From assembly GCA_012521815.1 (NCBI GenBank), contig JAAYLR010000014.1, forward strand, positions 1 to 54,365: a stretch of 54,365 nucleotides of DNA. Direction: 5' to 3'. A program made the position numbers and the translations under genes. The notes beneath the pieces are model-generated. The model was not told where the DNA came from. It did not search any database and saw only the letters and a program-made list of their open reading frames with translations. The stretch comes from Acidobacteriota bacterium. Its GTDB lineage: Bacteria; Acidobacteriota; Thermoanaerobaculia; Multivoradales; JAGPDF01. Shown piece after piece: positions 24,908 through 36,483 of this stretch; positions within the stretch are counted from its first letter, which is position 1, and each line of letters opens with the position of its first letter.

Positions 24908-26662
24908 TCACTCCTCCTCCACCCCTTCGGCGTCCGCGGACTCGGGCTCCTCCTCCGGGAGCGCCTCCGTCTCGGCCGCGGCGGCCGCCGCCTCGGCGTC
25001 GAGCTCCGCGATCTCCTCCTCGCTCGGCTGCGGCACGCCTCGCAGCGTGAGGCCGACCTTCTTGTCGTCCTGCTCGATGCGCAGCACCCGCGCCCGCACC
25101 CAGTCGCCGATCGCGAAATGGTCGTCGAGCTTGCCGCCCGGGACGTCGATCTCGCTGACGTGGGCGAGGCCCTCGAGCCCGGCGTAGATGTCGATGAAGA
25201 GACCGAAATCGGTCACGTTGACGACCCGCCCGGTGAGCACGTCGCCCACCTGGTGCCCGTCGACGAAGTCCTGCCACTCGTTCGGCATGAACTCCTTGAT
25301 CGAGAGCGAGACGCGCTGGTTGTCGACGTCGATGGCAAGGATCCGCGCCCGGACCGCGTCCCCCTTGCGCAGCACCTCGCTCGGATGCTTCACGCGCTTC
25401 GTCCAGCTCATGTCGGAGACGTGGACGAGGCCGTCGATCTCCTCGGTGATCTCGACGAAGGCGCCGAACTCCGTGAGGTTGCGGACCTTCCCCTCGACGA
25501 TGCTGCCGGGCGGCTGCGTGATCGCGAGCTCCTCCCACGGGTTCCGCTCGGTCTGGCGGAGCGAGAGGCTGATGCGCCGCTGGTCGAGGTCGACCTCGGT
25601 GACGATGGCGTCGATCTCGTCGTCGGTCTTGAGGATCTTGGTGGGGTTGACGACCTTCTTCGTCCACGACATCTCGCTGACGTGGATCAGGCCCTCGACG
25701 CCCTCCTCGAGCTCCACGAAGGCGCCGTAGTCGACCAGGCTCACCACCCGGCCGTGGACGCGCGAGCCCACCGGGTACCGCTTGTCGACCAGCACCCACG
25801 GATCCTCGCCCCGCTGCTTGTAGCCGAGCGAGACGCGCTCGGTCTCGCGGTCGAACTTCAGCACCACGACCTCGATCTCGTCGCCGATGTTGAAGTGCTC
25901 GGAGGGGTGGTTGACCCGCCCCCAGGAGATGTCGGTGATGTGCAGGAGCCCATCCACCCCGCCGAGGTCGACGAAGACCCCGTAGTCGGTGATGTTCTTC
26001 ACCGTGCCCTTCATGAGCACGCCTTCCTGCAGCTTCTCGATCGTCTCCGCCTTCTTGCGCTCGTACTCCTTCTCGAGCACCGCCTTGCGGGAGAGCACGA
26101 TGTTGTTGCGGCGGCGGTCGAGGCTGATGACCTTGAACTCCAGCTCCTTGCCGCGCAGGATCTCGAGGTTCTTCACCGGCTTGATGTCGGCGAGCGATCC
26201 GGGCAGGAACGCCCGGACTCCGACGTCGATGGTGAGGCCGCCCTTGATCCGGTCGATCACCCGGCCCTTGATCACGCGCCCTTCGCGGAACGACTGCTCG
26301 ATCTCGTTCCAGACCCGCATCCGCTCCGCCTTGCTGTGCGAGAGGAGCACGTGGCCTTCCTGGTCCTCCGCCTTCTCCAGGAGCACCTCCACGTCCGAAC
26401 CGACCTGGACGTGGACCTCGCCGTCGACACCCCGGAACTCCTCGATCGGGATCAGGCCCTCGGACTTGTAGCCGACGTCGACGATCACCTCGTTGGCGGT
26501 GATCGCCACCACCTTCCCGCGCACGATCTCACCCTCGGTGAGATTGCGCATGCTCTCGTCGTAGAGGGCGAGGAACTCCTGGTATTCGGCGCTGGCGACC
26601 GCATCCTCCTCCTCGTCGACGAAGTCCACTGATGCGTCGCGCTCGTTGCCGACCTGTGCCAT
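24908..26662 (-). CDS. rpsA: 30S ribosomal protein S1
   Basis: Binds mRNA leaders and helps recruit them to the 30S subunit. The 584-residue protein has six S1 domains (about 44-110, 130-195, 213-283, 300-370, 385-455 and 470-545). Repeated signatures include DYGVFVDLGGVDGLLHITD, DYGAFVELEEGVEGLIHVSE and EFGAFVEITEEIDGLVHVSD. The N-terminus carries the short 30S-binding helix and the C-terminus is acidic (Glu/Ala). The ribosome site AGGAGG lies 11 bases before the ATG. A promoter and a leader of about 97 bases precede it, so it can be expressed apart from queG. Confidence 0.97.
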   Translation of the reverse strand: MAQVGNERDASVDFVDEEEDAVASAEYQEFLALYDESMRNLTEGEIVRGKVVAITANEVIVDVGYKSEGLIPIEEFRGVDGEVHVQVGSDVEVLLEKAEDQEGHVLLSHSKAERMRVWNEIEQSFREGRVIKGRVIDRIKGGLTIDVGVRAFLPGSLADIKPVKNLEILRGKELEFKVISLDRRRNNIVLSRKAVLEKEYERKKAETIEKLQEGVLMKGTVKNITDYGVFVDLGGVDGLLHITDISWGRVNHPSEHFNIGDEIEVVVLKFDRETERVSLGYKQRGEDPWVLVDKRYPVGSRVHGRVVSLVDYGAFVELEEGVEGLIHVSEMSWTKKVVNPTKILKTDDEIDAIVTEVDLDQRRISLSLRQTERNPWEELAITQPPGSIVEGKVRNLTEFGAFVEITEEIDGLVHVSDMSWTKRVKHPSEVLRKGDAVRARILAIDVDNQRVSLSIKEFMPNEWQDFVDGHQVGDVLTGRVVNVTDFGLFIDIYAGLEGLAHVSEIDVPGGKLDDHFAIGDWVRARVLRIEQDDKKVGLTLRGVPQPSEEEIAELDAEAAAAAAETEALPEEEPESADAEGVEEE

Positions 26663-26759
26663 AAAGCGATGATCCTCCTAGATTTGGATTCCAGGCTGGG
26701 AGCCTGACCACCCCATGGGTGGACTCGGGACGCGGCTGGTGCCCAGAGACAGCCCGAGA
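26663..26759 (-). promoter_or_regulatory. rpsA 5' leader with two hairpins
   Basis: Between the predicted start of transcription (about 26759) and the rpsA SD there are two inverted repeats: CAGGCT/AGCCTG (26692-26706) and CCACC/GGTGG (26708-26722). S1 is known to repress its own leader in E. coli, so these could serve autoregulation; that is inference. Confidence 0.4.
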
Positions 26760-26765
26760 CCGGGA

Positions 26766-26795
26766 AGTATAGGAATGCCCGTTGGGCCCTGTCAA
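26766..26795 (-). promoter_or_regulatory. rpsA promoter
   Basis: On the minus strand a perfect TTGACA (26795-26790), an 18-base spacer and TATACT (26771-26766; five of six). It begins 1 base after the queG stop codon. Confidence 0.75.
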
Positions 26796-26796
26796 A

Positions 26797-27981
26797 TCAG
26801 CAGTTGGACGCCGCGTGAGCGGCCAGGGCGCGCCGCGTCCCGGGATCGGTCTCGTTCGCGACCGCCGCCGCGAGCAGCGCGGCAGCGCACGGGCCGCCGA
26901 TCCGGGCCAGCGCCCAGCCGGCCGCCTCGCGGACCACCGGCGAGGGGTTGGCGCCGGCCGCCGCGAGCGCGGGCAGGTACTCCTCCCGCCCCCGGTTGCC
27001 GATCGCGATCGCGGCGTTGCGCTGGAGCCCTTCGAGCCTGGGGCGCTTCAACGGGCTGCGGCGGAAGAGCCGGAGGTACGCCTCGCGGTCGAGGGTCAGG
27101 AGGCCGGCGAGGTCGAGCCCACGCCGGACCGCGGGGAGCGCGAGGCGCCCGTCGGTCGGCGGCGGGGCGGCGTCGTTCCAGGGGCAGGCCTCCTGGCAGA
27201 GGTCGCAGCCGAAGACCCACTCCTCCAGCGCGGGGCGAACCTCCGGCGGGATCGTCCCCCGGTGTTCGATCGTCCAGTAGCTGATGCAGCGGCGGGCGTC
27301 GAGCTGCCGGGGGGCGGTGAGGGCTCCCGTCGGGCAGGCGGAGAGGCAGCGGGTGCAGCTGCCGCACGGGTCGGCCAGCGGCTCGTCGGCGACGAGGTCG
27401 AGATCGGTCAGGAGCTCCCCGAGGAGGAACCAGGAGCCGTGCTCCGGATGGAGCAGAAGGGTGTGCTTCCCCACCGCGCCGAGACCGGCGCGAGCGGCGA
27501 TCTCGCGTTCCAGTAGGGGGCCGGTGTCCACGTACGGGCGGGTACGGGCACCGGGGACGAGCGCCGTGACCGCCGTCGCCAGCCGCCGCAGGCCGGCGAT
27601 CATCAGGTCGTGGTAGTCGTCGCCCTGCGCGTAGCGGGCGACCCGGGGCCAGAGATCGCCCTCCGCGGCGGCCTCGGGCTGGTAGTGGAGCGCCACCACC
27701 ACGATCGAGACGGCTCCGGGCAGCAGCTCGGCGGGCCGGAAGCGTCGCTCGGGATCGCGTGCCAGGTACGCCATCCCGGCGTGCTCGCCGCGGGCGAGCC
27801 AAGCGCGGAACGCCTCGGCCTGCTCGGAGGGGCGGGCATCGGTGATCCCGACGCGGTCGAATCCGGCGTCGCGGGCCGCCTGCCGGATCCGCTCGGTGAG
27901 GGCGCTCCGATCGCCGCCCGGAGCTCCCCGGCCTCCTCCTTCCCGGCCGGGCGCGGAGCTCACCGCGGCGCGCCCCCCCAT
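26797..27981 (-). CDS. queG: Epoxyqueuosine reductase QueG
   Basis: Cobalamin- and iron-sulfur-dependent enzyme performing the last step of queuosine synthesis in tRNA. The 394-residue protein has the QueG N-terminal domain (GFDRVGITDARP near 40, MAYLARDPERR, ALHYQPE), YVDTGPLLEREIAARAGLG with the catalytic Asp, and two 4Fe-4S motifs, CGSCTRCLSACPTGAL and CDLCQEACPWN. A C-terminal HEAT-like part (about 305-390, with LQRNAAIAIGN and REAAGWALARIG) helps tRNA binding in the longer family members. The ATG at 27981 overlaps cmk by 22 bases; about 25 N-terminal residues are low complexity and the true start could be later. Confidence 0.95.
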   Translation of the reverse strand: MGGRAAVSSAPGREGGGRGAPGGDRSALTERIRQAARDAGFDRVGITDARPSEQAEAFRAWLARGEHAGMAYLARDPERRFRPAELLPGAVSIVVVALHYQPEAAAEGDLWPRVARYAQGDDYHDLMIAGLRRLATAVTALVPGARTRPYVDTGPLLEREIAARAGLGAVGKHTLLLHPEHGSWFLLGELLTDLDLVADEPLADPCGSCTRCLSACPTGALTAPRQLDARRCISYWTIEHRGTIPPEVRPALEEWVFGCDLCQEACPWNDAAPPPTDGRLALPAVRRGLDLAGLLTLDREAYLRLFRRSPLKRPRLEGLQRNAAIAIGNRGREEYLPALAAAGANPSPVVREAAGWALARIGGPCAAALLAAAVANETDPGTRRALAAHAASNC

Positions 27982-28676
27982 CCGGCATCGCGGATCACCG
28001 CGAGCATCCGTTCCACGACCGCCGCGGCGTCGAGCGGCCCGGTGTCGATGCGCAGGTGGCCGGGGGTGCAGAGGAGCGGCGAGTCGCGCCGGGACCGGTC
28101 GCGCCGATCCCGCTCTTCGATCTCGCGGGTGAGCTCCGCGGCATCCACGGCCGTCCCCCGTCCGGCGAGCTCGCGGCGGCGCCGTTCCACCCGCACCGCG
28201 ACCGGCGCGTCGAGGAAGAACTTGAACGGCGCGGCGGGCAGCACCCGGCTGCCGATGTCCCGGCCTTCGAGCACGCCGCCCGCCCGCGCCGCGAACTCCC
28301 GCTGCAGGCTCACCATCCGGCGGCGGACGCCGGGATAGACCGCGATCCGCGAGGTCGCGTCGCTAACCGCGGGGGTGCGGATCCGGCTGCCGACCGGTTC
28401 GCCCTCCAGCAGCACCTCGAAGGCGCCGCCGGCGCCCGCCCGCATGGCGACCGGCGCCGTGGCCGCGAGCTCTTCGACGCGCTCGCGGTCGTCGGGGTCG
28501 ATCCCGCGCCGGAGCACGAGCAGACCAAGCGCCCGGTACATGGCGCCGGTGTCGAGGTAGGGAATCCCGAGGCGGCTCGCCAGGAGCCGGGCTGCGGTGC
28601 TCTTGCCGACGCCGGAAGGACCGTCGATGGCGACGACGAGCGGACCGGAGACGGCCGGCCTCGGTGCTTCGCTCAT
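27960..28676 (-). CDS. cmk: Cytidylate kinase
   Basis: Phosphorylates CMP/dCMP. The 238-residue protein shows the P-loop DGPSGVGKSTAARLLA (about 18-33), LDTGAMYRALGLLVLR (CMP binding), REFAARAGGVLEGRDIGSRVLP, and FKFFLDAPVAVRVERRR. Length fits the family (E. coli 227). The start at 28676 overlaps the rluB stop (ATGA); the open frame upstream is a shadow of rluB. The scpA-scpB-rluB-cmk order is widely conserved. Confidence 0.95.
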   Translation of the reverse strand: MSEAPRPAVSGPLVVAIDGPSGVGKSTAARLLASRLGIPYLDTGAMYRALGLLVLRRGIDPDDRERVEELAATAPVAMRAGAGGAFEVLLEGEPVGSRIRTPAVSDATSRIAVYPGVRRRMVSLQREFAARAGGVLEGRDIGSRVLPAAPFKFFLDAPVAVRVERRRRELAGRGTAVDAAELTREIEERDRRDRSRRDSPLLCTPGHLRIDTGPLDAAAVVERMLAVIRDAGWGGAPR

Positions 28677-29623
28677 GACCGGCGCCGGCCGCCGCCCGGT
28701 CCCTGCCGGCGGGATGGAGTCCGGGGAGCAGCGGGAGCGGGCCCCCGGCGTCCAGGGCGCGGTGCCTTTGGACCCGCGCTCGCGGGTGCGGCCGTGGTAC
28801 CCCGCCCCTTCGAACGTGGTCTGCGGGGAGTCGCGGCGGCGCCGGCGGGGCGGGCCGGCCGGTCCCGGTCGGCTACCGGGCTGGCAGGGTCCGCGGCCCG
28901 GCGCAGCAGGGCGATCTCCCGCTCGTCGAGGTCGCGCAGGGCACCGGAGGGGATGTCGGGATCCCGCACCGGCCCGATCGCGATCCGCCGCAGCTTCTGC
29001 ACCCGATAGCCGAGGCGGAAGAACATCTCCCGGATCTGCCGGGTCCGGCCCTCCCGGAGCTGCACCTCCCACCAGCTGTTCCCCTCCTCCTCGCCACGCG
29101 CCGTGCGCCGCAACGCCCGGATCCGGGCGGGCGCCGTACGCCGTCCTTCGAGGAGCATGCCGCGGCGCAGCCGGTCGATCTCCTGCTCGGTGGGCACCCC
29201 GTGGACTTTCACCTCGTAGATCTTGCTGCAGCCGTATCGCGGATGCGCGACGCGCTCGGCGAACTCGCCGTCGGTGGTCAGCAGCAGCAGCCCCTCGGTC
29301 TGGTAGTCGAGCCGCCCGACCGGGAAGAGCGCATGGCGCATCCCCGGCGGGACGAGGTCGAGCACCGTGCGCCGTCCTTTCTCGTCGCTCACCGCCGTCA
29401 GGTATCCCTTCGGCTTGTTCAGCAGGAGATAGCGGTGCTGCGCCAGCGGCCGCAGCCGTCTGCCGTCGACCTTCACCGCGTCGGTGGTGAGATCGGCCCG
29501 ATCGCCGAGCGTCGCCACCTGGCCGTTGATCGTGACCCGCCCTTCGCGGACGAGCTCCTCGGCCTTGCGGCGCGAGGCGATTCCGGCGCGCGCGAGCAGT
29601 TTCTGCAGCCGTTCGGAGCTCAT
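28673..29623 (-). CDS. rluB: Ribosomal large subunit pseudouridine synthase (RluB-like)
   Basis: A RsuA/RluB/E/F-family enzyme making pseudouridine, probably in 23S rRNA. The 316-residue protein starts with an S4 RNA-binding domain (about 3-60, LQKLLARAGIASRRKAEELVREG). The catalytic domain has LLLNKPKGYLTAV and GRLDYQTEGLLLLT with the catalytic Asp, plus REGRTRQIREMF. The last 65 residues or so are a Pro/Arg/Gly-rich basic tail that may add RNA affinity. The ATG at 29623 overlaps the scpB stop. RluB rather than RluE/RsuA is judged by synteny with scpB. Confidence 0.93.
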   Translation of the reverse strand: MSSERLQKLLARAGIASRRKAEELVREGRVTINGQVATLGDRADLTTDAVKVDGRRLRPLAQHRYLLLNKPKGYLTAVSDEKGRRTVLDLVPPGMRHALFPVGRLDYQTEGLLLLTTDGEFAERVAHPRYGCSKIYEVKVHGVPTEQEIDRLRRGMLLEGRRTAPARIRALRRTARGEEEGNSWWEVQLREGRTRQIREMFFRLGYRVQKLRRIAIGPVRDPDIPSGALRDLDEREIALLRRAADPASPVADRDRPARPAGAAATPRRPRSKGRGTTAAPASAGPKAPRPGRRGPAPAAPRTPSRRQGPGGGRRRS

Positions 29624-30243
29624 TCGGACGGCTCCCCGGCGGCGAGCGGAGCCGGCTCCGCAGGGGCGGAGAGATCCTCGGGGGCGGGCTCGGGAGCCGC
29701 GCTCTCGGCGCCGAAGCTCTCCTCGAACTCCTCGAGCGGCGGCAGCTCGGCGAGATCGCGGAGCCCGAAGTGCATCAGGAAATCGCGGGTGGTGCCGTAG
29801 AGGAACGGCCTCCCGACCACCTCCTTGCGCCCGCAGATCCGGATCAGCCGCTTCTCGAGCAGCCCGCGGAGCACCCCGGCCGGCGACTTGCCCCGCAGCT
29901 CCTGGATCTCGGGCGCGGTGACCGGCTGCCGGTAGGCGATGATCGCGAGGGTCTCGAGCGCGGCCATCGAAAGGCGGTTGCCGCCGCCGGCATCGAAGAA
30001 GCGGCGCAGGAACGGGTGCAGCTCGGGGCGGGTGACGATCCGGAGCCCGCCGGCCACCTCCTCGAGGAAGAGCCCGCCGTACGGGCGCACGCGGTAGCGT
30101 GCCTCCAGGCGGGCGAGGGCCGCGGCGGCGGCCGGCCGCTCGGCGGGGCTCCAGAGCGCGAAGAGCCGCTCCCGGGATACCGGCTCCGAGCTCACGAAAA
30201 GGAGCGCCTCGAAGACCGCCTCGATCTCGTTCAGGTCGCTCAT
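29620..30243 (-). CDS. scpB: Segregation and condensation protein B
   Basis: The kite-type subunit of the SMC-ScpAB condensin. The 207-residue protein has two winged-helix domains with family motifs EAVFEALLFVSSEPVSRERL (N-terminus), LSMAALETLAIIAYRQPVT and TPxEIxxLRG-like APEIQELRGKSPAGVLRGLLEKRLI. The C-terminal 30 residues or so are acidic Pro/Glu-rich. The start overlaps the scpA stop (ATGA). smc is not in the window. Confidence 0.95.
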   Translation of the reverse strand: MSDLNEIEAVFEALLFVSSEPVSRERLFALWSPAERPAAAAALARLEARYRVRPYGGLFLEEVAGGLRIVTRPELHPFLRRFFDAGGGNRLSMAALETLAIIAYRQPVTAPEIQELRGKSPAGVLRGLLEKRLIRICGRKEVVGRPFLYGTTRDFLMHFGLRDLAELPPLEEFEESFGAESAAPEPAPEDLSAPAEPAPLAAGEPSE

Positions 30244-31046
30244 CCCACGATTCCCTCCAGATCCTCGGCTCGTGCCTCCCGGGTGGTCCGGAAGAGCACG
30301 ATGCCGCCGTCGGCCGCCTGATGGAGCCGCACGAGCGAAAGGCGCACCAGCTCCAGCACGGCGAGGAAGGCGGCGATCGCCTCCGCCCGGCAGGAGAGGG
30401 CACGCAGGTGGCCGAGCAGGTCGAACGTTCGTCCCGCCTCCAGCGTCGCGAGCAGCTGCTCGAACTGGTCGCGCACCGTGAAGCGCTCGGGCGGCACGAG
30501 GAGCGGCTCGGGATGCTCCCTCTCGAAACGATCGAGAACCGTCCGCAGGGCCCCGAGGAGATCGAAGAGCGACACCTCCTCCAGGGCGAGGCCGGGGTCG
30601 GGATCGTCTTCTTCCTCCTCACGCTGCCGGTCCCAGGCGGTCGCCGGTCGGGGCCAGACCCCCTGCCGGAGGCGATCCACCTCGGCCAGGGTCTGCGCCG
30701 CCTCCTTCAGCCGCCGGTACTCGAGCAGGCGTTCGACGAGCTCCAGCCGGGGGTCCTCCTCGGGCTCGCCGGCCGTCGCCGGGCGGGGCAGGAGCAGACG
30801 CGACTTGATCTGGATGAGCACCGCCGCCTCGTAGACGAACTCCGCGGCGATGTCCAGATCGAGCTCCTCCATGAGCCGGAGGTACTCCTGGAACTGATCG
30901 CAGATCGTGGCCACCGGGATGTCGGTGATCTCCACCCGGTTGATCCGCACGAGGTGCAGGAGCAGATCGAGCGGCCCCTCGAAGATCGGGAGCTGCACGC
31001 GCCACGAGGCCGGCAGACCCGAGACCGGCGGCTCCGGAGCGCTCAT
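30240..31046 (-). CDS. scpA: Segregation and condensation protein A
   Basis: The kleisin subunit closing the SMC ring. The 268-residue protein has the N-terminal kleisin motif LPIFEGPLDLLLHLVRINRVEITDIPV (core FEGPLDLLLHLV, about 22-33), AAEFVYEAAVLIQIKSRLLLP, a variable Glu/Asp-rich linker, and the C-terminal winged helix ending in RLHQAADGGIVLFR. The ATG at 31046 overlaps the stop of the preceding membrane-protein gene. Length is normal. Confidence 0.95.
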   Translation of the reverse strand: MSAPEPPVSGLPASWRVQLPIFEGPLDLLLHLVRINRVEITDIPVATICDQFQEYLRLMEELDLDIAAEFVYEAAVLIQIKSRLLLPRPATAGEPEEDPRLELVERLLEYRRLKEAAQTLAEVDRLRQGVWPRPATAWDRQREEEEDDPDPGLALEEVSLFDLLGALRTVLDRFEREHPEPLLVPPERFTVRDQFEQLLATLEAGRTFDLLGHLRALSCRAEAIAAFLAVLELVRLSLVRLHQAADGGIVLFRTTREARAEDLEGIVG

Positions 31047-31513
31047 CGGGAAGCCTCCCCGGCCCCGGCCAGCAGCCGCTCGTGAGCGGCGAGCAGGGCG
31101 CGCTCCCGCCAGAGCGCGAGGAGCTGCGCCGGGGCCGCGAGCAGGAAGAGCGCGGGGTGGACCCAGACGGGCAGCCGGTTCATGAAGGCCGCTCCGCCGG
31201 CCAGGAAGGTCGCGAGCGTCGGCAGGAGGAGGACGACCGCCCAGCCGAGCAGCCGCCGGCGAACGGTTAGCGCGCCCTTCAGGCCCTCCGCCACGCCCGG
31301 ATGCGACCGTTCGACCGCCCTCCCGAGGCCGAAGACGAAGAGGAGCATCCACCCTTGCGAGAAGAGGTGGAGCAGACAGGCGAGGCCGCCCAGCAGGGCG
31401 TGCCGGATCAGGATCGGCAGGTTCAGCGGCCGGCCGAACGCCTCGATCCCAAGCAGCACGAAGAGCAGCGCCGCCGCCGCGCCCACGACGAGAATCGCCC
31501 GCTCGAACCTCAT
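31043..31513 (-). CDS. Four-helix membrane protein of unknown function
   Basis: No family recognised. The 156-residue product has four hydrophobic segments (about 7-27, 36-62, 82-106 and 115-137), with polar HLFSQGWMLLFVFG in the second. It is coupled by 4-base overlaps both to the glycosyltransferase upstream and to scpA downstream, so it is almost surely translated. It might relate to glycan assembly or be a housekeeping membrane protein; the sequence gives no function. Confidence 0.7.
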   Translation of the reverse strand: MRFERAILVVGAAAALLFVLLGIEAFGRPLNLPILIRHALLGGLACLLHLFSQGWMLLFVFGLGRAVERSHPGVAEGLKGALTVRRRLLGWAVVLLLPTLATFLAGGAAFMNRLPVWVHPALFLLAAPAQLLALWRERALLAAHERLLAGAGEASR

Positions 31514-32670
31514 GCGATCGCCTCCCTCTCCGTCCCCTCCCCCACGGCTTCGTGCCAGCGCGCTGCGATCCGCGCGGGCGAGAACTCCCGCGCCACACGC
31601 TCGCGGCCCGCTGCGCCACGGCGCTTCGCCTCCGCGGCATCGCCGAGCACCTCCGCGAGAGCGCGGGCGAGGAGATCGGGCTCTTCGGCGGGCACCAGCC
31701 AGCCCGTCACGCCGTCGGCCACGACCTCCGGGATCCCGCTGACCGCGCTGGCGACGACCGGACAGCCGGCCGCCATCGCTTCGAGGATCACCAGCGGCAT
31801 CCCCTCGTAGATCGAGGGTACGACGAGGGCCCGGCTGCGGGCGAGCAGCGTGGCGACCTCCCCCGCTCCGCGGCGTCCGAGGAACCGGACCTGCGAGGTG
31901 AGCCCGAGGTGCCGGGAAAGGTCTTCGAGCGCGGGACGGTGCTCGCCGTCGCCGGCGACGAACAGCTGGGGGTGTTGCTCCTCCTGAGCCAGCCGGGCGA
32001 GCGCCCAGAGCAGCACCTCGACCCCCTTGCGCAGCCGCAGGCGGCCGACGAAGAGGAGCGCACCGGCGGGCAGCTCTCCGTCTCCTCCGGTGGGCGGCGA
32101 TTCGCGGATCGATGCTCCCGTCGCGTTCGGCACCACGGCGACCCGTTCCGCGGCGTAATCCCGCTCCAGCTCCGCAGCGGTCCGCCGGCTCGGCGCGAGG
32201 ACCCGGTCGGCGAGGAACGCGCTGAGCAGCCCGAAGGCGATCTGCACCGGCGCCTTCAGCCAGCGAAACCGCTTCTCCACCCCTCCCGGACGGCCGAGGA
32301 CGAGATTCCGCCAACGCAGCGGCCGCACCGCCCGCCACTCCTCCACGTAACTCACCTGGAGCAGCGCCACCAGCCGGGGTACGGGGTCGAGGAGCGGGGC
32401 CAGGATGCTCACGAGCAGCGCGGCGAGGGCGCCATCGGACTCGTGGACCTGCACCACCTCCGGCCGGAACCGGCGCAGCCGGCGCCAGAGCGGGAGCAGC
32501 ACGGTCAGCGGGAAGAGGAGCTTCGGGCCGCGCGCCCCGCCTTCGCCCCGGCCGAGGATCTCGACCTCGTCCCCCCGGGCCCGGAGCCCCGCGGCGAGCT
32601 GCAGGACCTGTTCGCCGACCCCGGAGAGATCGGCCGGCGGCAGGGTGTTCGCCACCAGGAGGATGCGCAC
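31510..32670 (-). CDS. Glycosyltransferase family 4 protein
   Basis: A 386-residue GT-B glycosyltransferase that transfers a sugar from a nucleotide donor, probably for LPS or a surface glycan. Features: N-terminal Rossmann start VRILLVANTLPPADLSGVGE with a Gly-rich acceptor loop, GALLFVGRLRLRKGVEVLLWAL (C-terminal domain start) and SRALVVPSIYEGMPLVILEAMAAGCPVVAS with the donor-binding E(x7)E motif (core YEGMPLVILEAMAAG). I chose the GTG at 32670, which has GAGG-type sequence just upstream and lies 2 bases after the recG stop. Its substrate cannot be told. Confidence 0.88.
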   Translation of the reverse strand: MRILLVANTLPPADLSGVGEQVLQLAAGLRARGDEVEILGRGEGGARGPKLLFPLTVLLPLWRRLRRFRPEVVQVHESDGALAALLVSILAPLLDPVPRLVALLQVSYVEEWRAVRPLRWRNLVLGRPGGVEKRFRWLKAPVQIAFGLLSAFLADRVLAPSRRTAAELERDYAAERVAVVPNATGASIRESPPTGGDGELPAGALLFVGRLRLRKGVEVLLWALARLAQEEQHPQLFVAGDGEHRPALEDLSRHLGLTSQVRFLGRRGAGEVATLLARSRALVVPSIYEGMPLVILEAMAAGCPVVASAVSGIPEVVADGVTGWLVPAEEPDLLARALAEVLGDAAEAKRRGAAGRERVAREFSPARIAARWHEAVGEGTEREAIA

Positions 32671-32672
32671 CC

Positions 32673-34774
<2,102 letters not shown>

Positions 34775-34778
<4 letters not shown>

Positions 34779-35560
34779 TCGCAGAGGAAGCGCAGGTTCA
34801 CGACCCCGAAGCGCAGCTCGTCGCCGTGCCGGATCTCGACCGGCGTGCCGGTCTCGATGCGGGAGCCGTTGAGGTAGGTCCCGTTCATCGTGCCGATCTC
34901 CTCGACCACGAAGAAGCGTTCACCCTTCCGCAGGACCTTCGCATGACGGCGGCTGGTCGAGCGCTGCCCGTCCACCGGACCGAGATCGATGTCGGGGTGG
35001 ATCCCGGTGACCGGATCCCGCCGTCCGATGAGGCTCTCCGGCCCTTCGGCGAGGAGGAACTCGCTACCGGAGAGTTCGTGGAAGAACCGCTGCGGTCCGA
35101 CGGCGCTCTCGCCGGCCGGCTGGGGCGAGGGGATCTCGAGGAGGCCGATCGCTTCCGGCTTTCCGAGCGCCGCCTGGAGCTGCTGGTCCGTCTCGCGCAG
35201 CCGGCGGGAGAGCTTGCGCATCATCCGCACCGCGATCTCGGGATTGGCGCGCAGCATCTGATCGAAGGTCGAGCCGTTGATCGTGACCAGCTTCACCTCG
35301 GTGAGGGTCCGCGCGGCGGCGCTGCGAGGAAGGTCCTCCAGCAGCGCCATCTCGCCGAAGAAGTCCCCCTTCTCCAGCACGGCGAGCTGCCGCTCCTCGC
35401 CCTGGACCCGCTTGAGGATCTCGACGCGGCCTTCGTTGATGATGTACATCTCGGTGCCGATCTCCCCTTCCTCGAAGACCGATTCACCGGTTCCGAGACT
35501 CAGGGTCTGCCCCGGAGGGGTCGAGCGCTTGGAGGTGGTCTTGAAGACCGGCTTGTTCAT
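34775..35560 (-). CDS. Cyclic nucleotide-binding and FHA domain protein
   Basis: A 261-residue soluble protein combining two signal modules. About residues 20-130 form a cNMP-binding domain with the phosphate-binding cassette FGEMALLEDLPRSAAART (Glu and Arg ligands kept), suggesting binding of cAMP or a related nucleotide. About residues 170-255 form an FHA domain (LIGRRDPVT, STSRRHAKVLR and GTMNGTYLNG) that would bind phosphothreonine. There is no DNA-binding domain or enzyme domain. It is coupled to ldcA upstream and recG downstream. It could link second-messenger and Ser/Thr kinase signalling; the partner is not evident. Confidence 0.88.
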
Positions 35561-36483
35561 GGGACCTCGCTCGGTTCGAGGGGGACGAGCAACTGCCGGC
35601 TGGCGTCGAGCTCGACGAGCGCGCCGAGCGGCAGCGTCAGATTGGGCACGGTATGACCGGAAGCGACTCCCCAGACCGTGGGGCGACCGCGGCAACTCCC
35701 CCCGCTCTCGCCGCCAGCAGGCTTCCGCTCGGAACCCCAGCCGGACTCTCCGTCGCTCGCCACGACCCTGCCGATCACCGTTCCCAACAGTCCGGTCAGC
35801 GTACCCGACAGCTCCAGGTGGGTCAACATGCGATCGAGACGATACGCCGGCTCTCCGACCTCTTCCCAGAAGAGGATCTGACCGGCGAAAGGGGTGGCCC
35901 AGGGGGTACCGAGAGTCGCGGTGAGCAGGCTGAGGCAGCCCCCCCGCAGAACGCCCCGCGCCACGCCTTCCGACCAGCATTCCGCGGCCTGCCAGGCGGG
36001 ACCCGGCCGTCCGGCGAGAGCGTCGAGGAGCGAGAGCCTCTCTTCTCCATCCAGCCCGCGGGCGAGGTCGGTCGCCACCATCGGTCCGTGGAAGGCGACC
36101 AGCCCGAGACGGGTCACGACCTGATCGAGCAACGGGGTGAGGTCCGAGTAGCCGACGAGGGCGCGAGGCTCGCGCGCGAGCAGCGTCCAGTCGATCGCCG
36201 GCAGCAGGCGCAGCACGCCATGCCCGCCGCGCGCGAAGAAGATCGCCCGGAGCGTGCGATCGGCGAGCAGCTCGTGGAACCCTTCGAGCCGCTCCCGGTC
36301 GTCGCCCGCGAAGAGCCCCTCGCGCCGGCGGAGGTTCCGGGCCGGGATCGGCTCGAAGCCGAGCATGGCGAGGTTCGCGAGCCCCGCAGCGAGCGCCACG
36401 GGGTCGACCGGGCCCGAGAGCGCGGCGACCCCGACGCGATCGCCCGGATGGACGGGCGGCGGCCAGCGGGCGGGGGGGACGAT

